Assembly (NCBI GenBank): GCA_024275565.1
Contig: JAJRYY010000194.1
Coordinates: 1-44,572, forward strand
Reading direction: 5' to 3'
Length of the DNA stretch: 44,572 nucleotides
DNA from: Planctomycetota bacterium
GTDB taxonomy: Bacteria > Planctomycetota > Phycisphaerae > UBA1845
The notes beneath the pieces are model-generated. The model was not told the origin of the DNA. It searched no databases and saw nothing but the letters and a program-made list of their open reading frames with translations. The position numbers and the translations under genes were made by a program. Position 1 is the stretch's first letter. Each line of letters opens with the position of its first letter. Below are positions 42,806 to 44,572 of the stretch, piece by piece.

Positions 42806-43549
42806 ATGAACACAATACACGCTTATAGAACCGCTACACTGCTGGCTGCGATCTTCGCAACAACCGCAGCAGCAGCCACCATCCCCTTCACCGAAGAATT
42901 CACCACCGACAATGCAGACTGGCGCGATGCGGTCGGTTTCTCACCCGTTGAATGGGTTCCAGGTGGTGGTCCGGACGGAAGCAGTTATGTCTCCGACACA
43001 TTCAACTTCGCTGCATCACAGGTAGAGGACGCGCCAGCCATCTTCCGTGGTCAGGATGAGTATGGCACCAGCGGTTCCAGCGGCGGAGCGTTCGTAGGGA
43101 TGTGGCTGGAGGAAGGCGTCGGCACTTACAGCATGTTCGTCCGCCACGACGCTCCATTTCCCATATCGATCTTCGTGCGATTCTCAGGTCCAAACAATTT
43201 TCCAGCGGGCGTTGCACTTGAATTTGTACCAGTATTCCCGAACACCTGGACCGAAATCACGATCCCCATCGATCCCGACAACCCGCAATTCGTCACCTTC
43301 GAGGGTTCCGATTTCCAGACAGCCTTCGCAAACACGGGTCACATTCAGATCGGACCCTTCGTGGACGCAAACCTGGCAGGCCAGAACATCGATGTGCGCT
43401 TCGACCTCGACAAGGTCGCCATCGCACCCGTCCCGGTTTCAGGACCGCCGGTTCCTGCTGCAAGTGCTTATGCGACGATAAGCATGGCATTGATCCTGGC
43501 GATCGCAGCCACAGCAGCATTGAAACGCCGTACTACGCTTACTGCGTAG
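42806..43549 (+). CDS. Secreted beta-sandwich protein with VP-x-x-S C-terminal anchor
   Basis: 247 residues from ATG 42806 (AAAGGTG upstream; the frame is open from 42740). It has a signal peptide (TATLLAAIFATTAAAA). The body looks like a carbohydrate-binding or laminin-type jelly roll (ITIPIDPDNPQF, IQIGPFVDANLAGQNIDVRFDLDKVAI). It ends in a tripartite anchor, PVPAASAYATISM, hydrophobic helix, then KRR. The anchor resembles PEP-CTERM/IPTL-CTERM signals and that of the protein at 8362-9105. It is the last gene of the three-gene operon. Confidence 0.78.
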   Translation: MNTIHAYRTATLLAAIFATTAAAATIPFTEEFTTDNADWRDAVGFSPVEWVPGGGPDGSSYVSDTFNFAASQVEDAPAIFRGQDEYGTSGSSGGAFVGMWLEEGVGTYSMFVRHDAPFPISIFVRFSGPNNFPAGVALEFVPVFPNTWTEITIPIDPDNPQFVTFEGSDFQTAFANTGHIQIGPFVDANLAGQNIDVRFDLDKVAIAPVPVSGPPVPAASAYATISMALILAIAATAALKRRTTLTA

Positions 43550-43936
43550 GGTCTGCTGTCGCGGACCCTGGTTCAAATCAAGTAGTTCCCCTATTCCGGG
43601 AGGGCGAGGATTCTGTCCAACTGCGACAGTCGGCACGCGACACACTTGCCAACTGCTTCAGCAAACACCTCGCCCTCCCAATTGCATGCACTTGCCCTCC
43701 CCATAATCGTCTCGCGCGAACCATACTCCACACGCGGTTCGCCTCAGCGTTGCACTCGCCAGCATTCCACATTATCCTCGACATATGGCTTCCAGACCCG
43801 TAGGGCGCGTCCCGGTCGAACCTTCTTTTTGCCGTCATTCAAGAGCCATACAAGATCGGGCACTGACCGACGTTACTGGTTCAGGTGGGACCACGGGGCA
43901 ATGCACGCCAATGCGGTGTATTCTTGGCAGGTGGGA
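43550..43936. other. 387-bp stretch after the secreted-protein operon
   Basis: No gene supported; the ORF running in from 43646 is not protein-like before about 43900. A 12-bp perfect inverted repeat (43598-43679) is the main feature. Small hairpins lie at about 43532-43548 (CTACGC/GCGTAG, at the stop codon) and about 43549-43570 (GGGTC/GACCC) without T runs. Transcription of the operon may end here. Confidence 0.5.
43598..43679. repeat. 12-bp perfect inverted repeat with 58-nt loop
   Basis: GGGAGGGCGAGG (43598-43609) and CCTCGCCCTCCC (43668-43679) are exact reverse complements. The loop contains AACTGC twice and further short pairings. It may be a structured RNA, a terminator-like element or a small mobile remnant. 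Confidence 0.7.
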
Positions 43937-44311
43937 ATGATGAACAGCAAATCCAGACACCCGGTTTCATCATCGTTGTTCGGAGTAGCTGCGATCCAGG
44001 CGGTCGTCGGATTCCTCGTGTGGAGCATACACAGTCCTGCTTTTGCACCCATCGACTGGGTAATCACCTTCAGTTTTGCAATATTCGCGGCGCTCGCGAT
44101 CCTTGCACGATGGGCACGCATTCCCGCTGCTACCATCGCCACAGTCATCTACGCATCATTCCTCCTCATGCAGGCGTCCATCAGCACTGAACTCCTCATG
44201 GCGGGGTTGATATTCAAAATTCCGGTCGTATTGCTTCTTCTCATCTCGATGGGTTTGGCATTAAAACCACGCGCAACCCGCAGCACACCGGATGGCGACA
44301 TCAGCCCATAG
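43937..44311 (+). CDS. Small membrane protein, unrecognised
   Basis: 124 residues from ATG 43937 (or 43940), with AGGTGGGA just upstream. Hydrophobic segments fall at about 10-28, 32-52, 56-78 and 82-104 (four short helices), followed by a polar tail. No family is recognised. It is separate from the preceding operon by the gene-free stretch. The composition supports a real integral membrane protein. Confidence 0.6.
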   Translation: MMNSKSRHPVSSSLFGVAAIQAVVGFLVWSIHSPAFAPIDWVITFSFAIFAALAILARWARIPAATIATVIYASFLLMQASISTELLMAGLIFKIPVVLLLLISMGLALKPRATRSTPDGDISP

Positions 44312-44435
44312 TTGCGGGCAGGTACGACCTCCAGCATTCGCATACCCCAGCCAGACCCTTGCAGCACAGGCCCGCCAGCCGTATCTTCTCATCCCGAGCA
44401 ACCAGGATACACCCAGCATGAAAGGACCATGACCC

Positions 44436-44572
44436 TTGGCACACATCTCCCCCTTCAAAGCACTGCGATACGACTTCGACGCCCTCAACGGCGATCTTTC
44501 CACCAGCATCGCACCACCTTACGACGTCCTCACCAGGGCCGACAAGGACGCACTCCTCGCCGTCAACGCAAA
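44436..44572 (+). CDS. DUF1015-family protein, 5' end only
   Basis: TTG 44436 opens a frame to the window end (45 codons): LAHISPFKALRYD, then LNGDLSTSIAPPYDVLT. The SPFKALRYD and IAPPYDV motifs are characteristic of DUF1015 (COG4198) N-termini. An in-frame stop lies just upstream, and AAAGGA is 9 nt before the TTG, so TTG is the likely start. The family function is not established. Confidence 0.8.
   Translation, partial: MAHISPFKALRYDFDALNGDLSTSIAPPYDVLTRADKDALLAVNA

Noticed and set aside
43439-43645. Minus-strand ORF with LDLNQGPRQQT
   Set aside because: Antisense to the anchor end of the secreted protein and the spacer; no start signal, and the composition is not protein-like.
43646-43900. 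N-terminal 85 codons of the ORF leading to the small membrane protein
   Set aside because: It covers the inverted-repeat region and reads as random sequence; ATG 43937 has an AGGTGGGA site.

Overview
The window reads as a chromosomal segment of a planctomycete, most likely class Phycisphaerae. The signs are dockerin-like EF-hand tails on secreted proteins, a GFTLIE pseudopilin of planctomycete type, FG-GAP/ASPIC (UnbV) surface proteins, a YdjY-domain protein beside a secretin, and VP-x-x-S C-terminal anchors. No plasmid, phage, insertion sequence, CRISPR or rRNA signature was seen. The single RNA gene is tRNA-Ser(GCU).

Layout. (1) 1-5.0 kb: a TolC-type lipoprotein, a membrane fusion protein and a MacB/LolD-type ATPase, a tripartite exporter with no permease gene next to it. 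(2) 5.0-9.1 kb: an APH-fold kinase, an HD protein, a two-HKD cardiolipin synthase and a small anchored secreted protein. (3) 9.3-19.7 kb: a minus-strand block of large secreted beta-propeller proteins, namely a dockerin-tailed VCBS protein, an FG-GAP/ASPIC/thioredoxin protein whose frame is cut by one in-frame TGA, and a TPR/FG-GAP protein whose frame is cut by one in-frame TAA. (4) 19.85-26.5 kb, plus strand: RNase D, a CheY-like regulator, S15, PNPase and an NtrC-type activator with a degenerate receiver. (5) 26.5-38.9 kb, minus strand: pilM (fused to a PilN-like part), two one-TM proteins, a secretin, a YdjY protein, arabinose-5-phosphate isomerase and a GT2 glycosyltransferase. (6) 39.5-44.6 kb: the tRNA, a small membrane protein, a three-gene secreted/pseudopilin operon, another small membrane protein and the start of a DUF1015 protein.

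The best candidate for something new is the TGA at 14227-14229. It joins two ORFs in the same frame into one ASPIC-thioredoxin protein, and it is followed at once by two stem-loops, one with a loop starting G at +19 and one with a GGUC loop. This fits a selenocysteine codon with a bacterial SECIS; a nonsense mutation is the alternative. The second unusual signal is pervasive short tandem duplication: at least fifteen loci carry 13-22 bp units. Units inside genes are multiples of three; units between genes often are not (13, 17, 19, 20, 22). Several arrays run across stop codons or sit in promoters and leaders.
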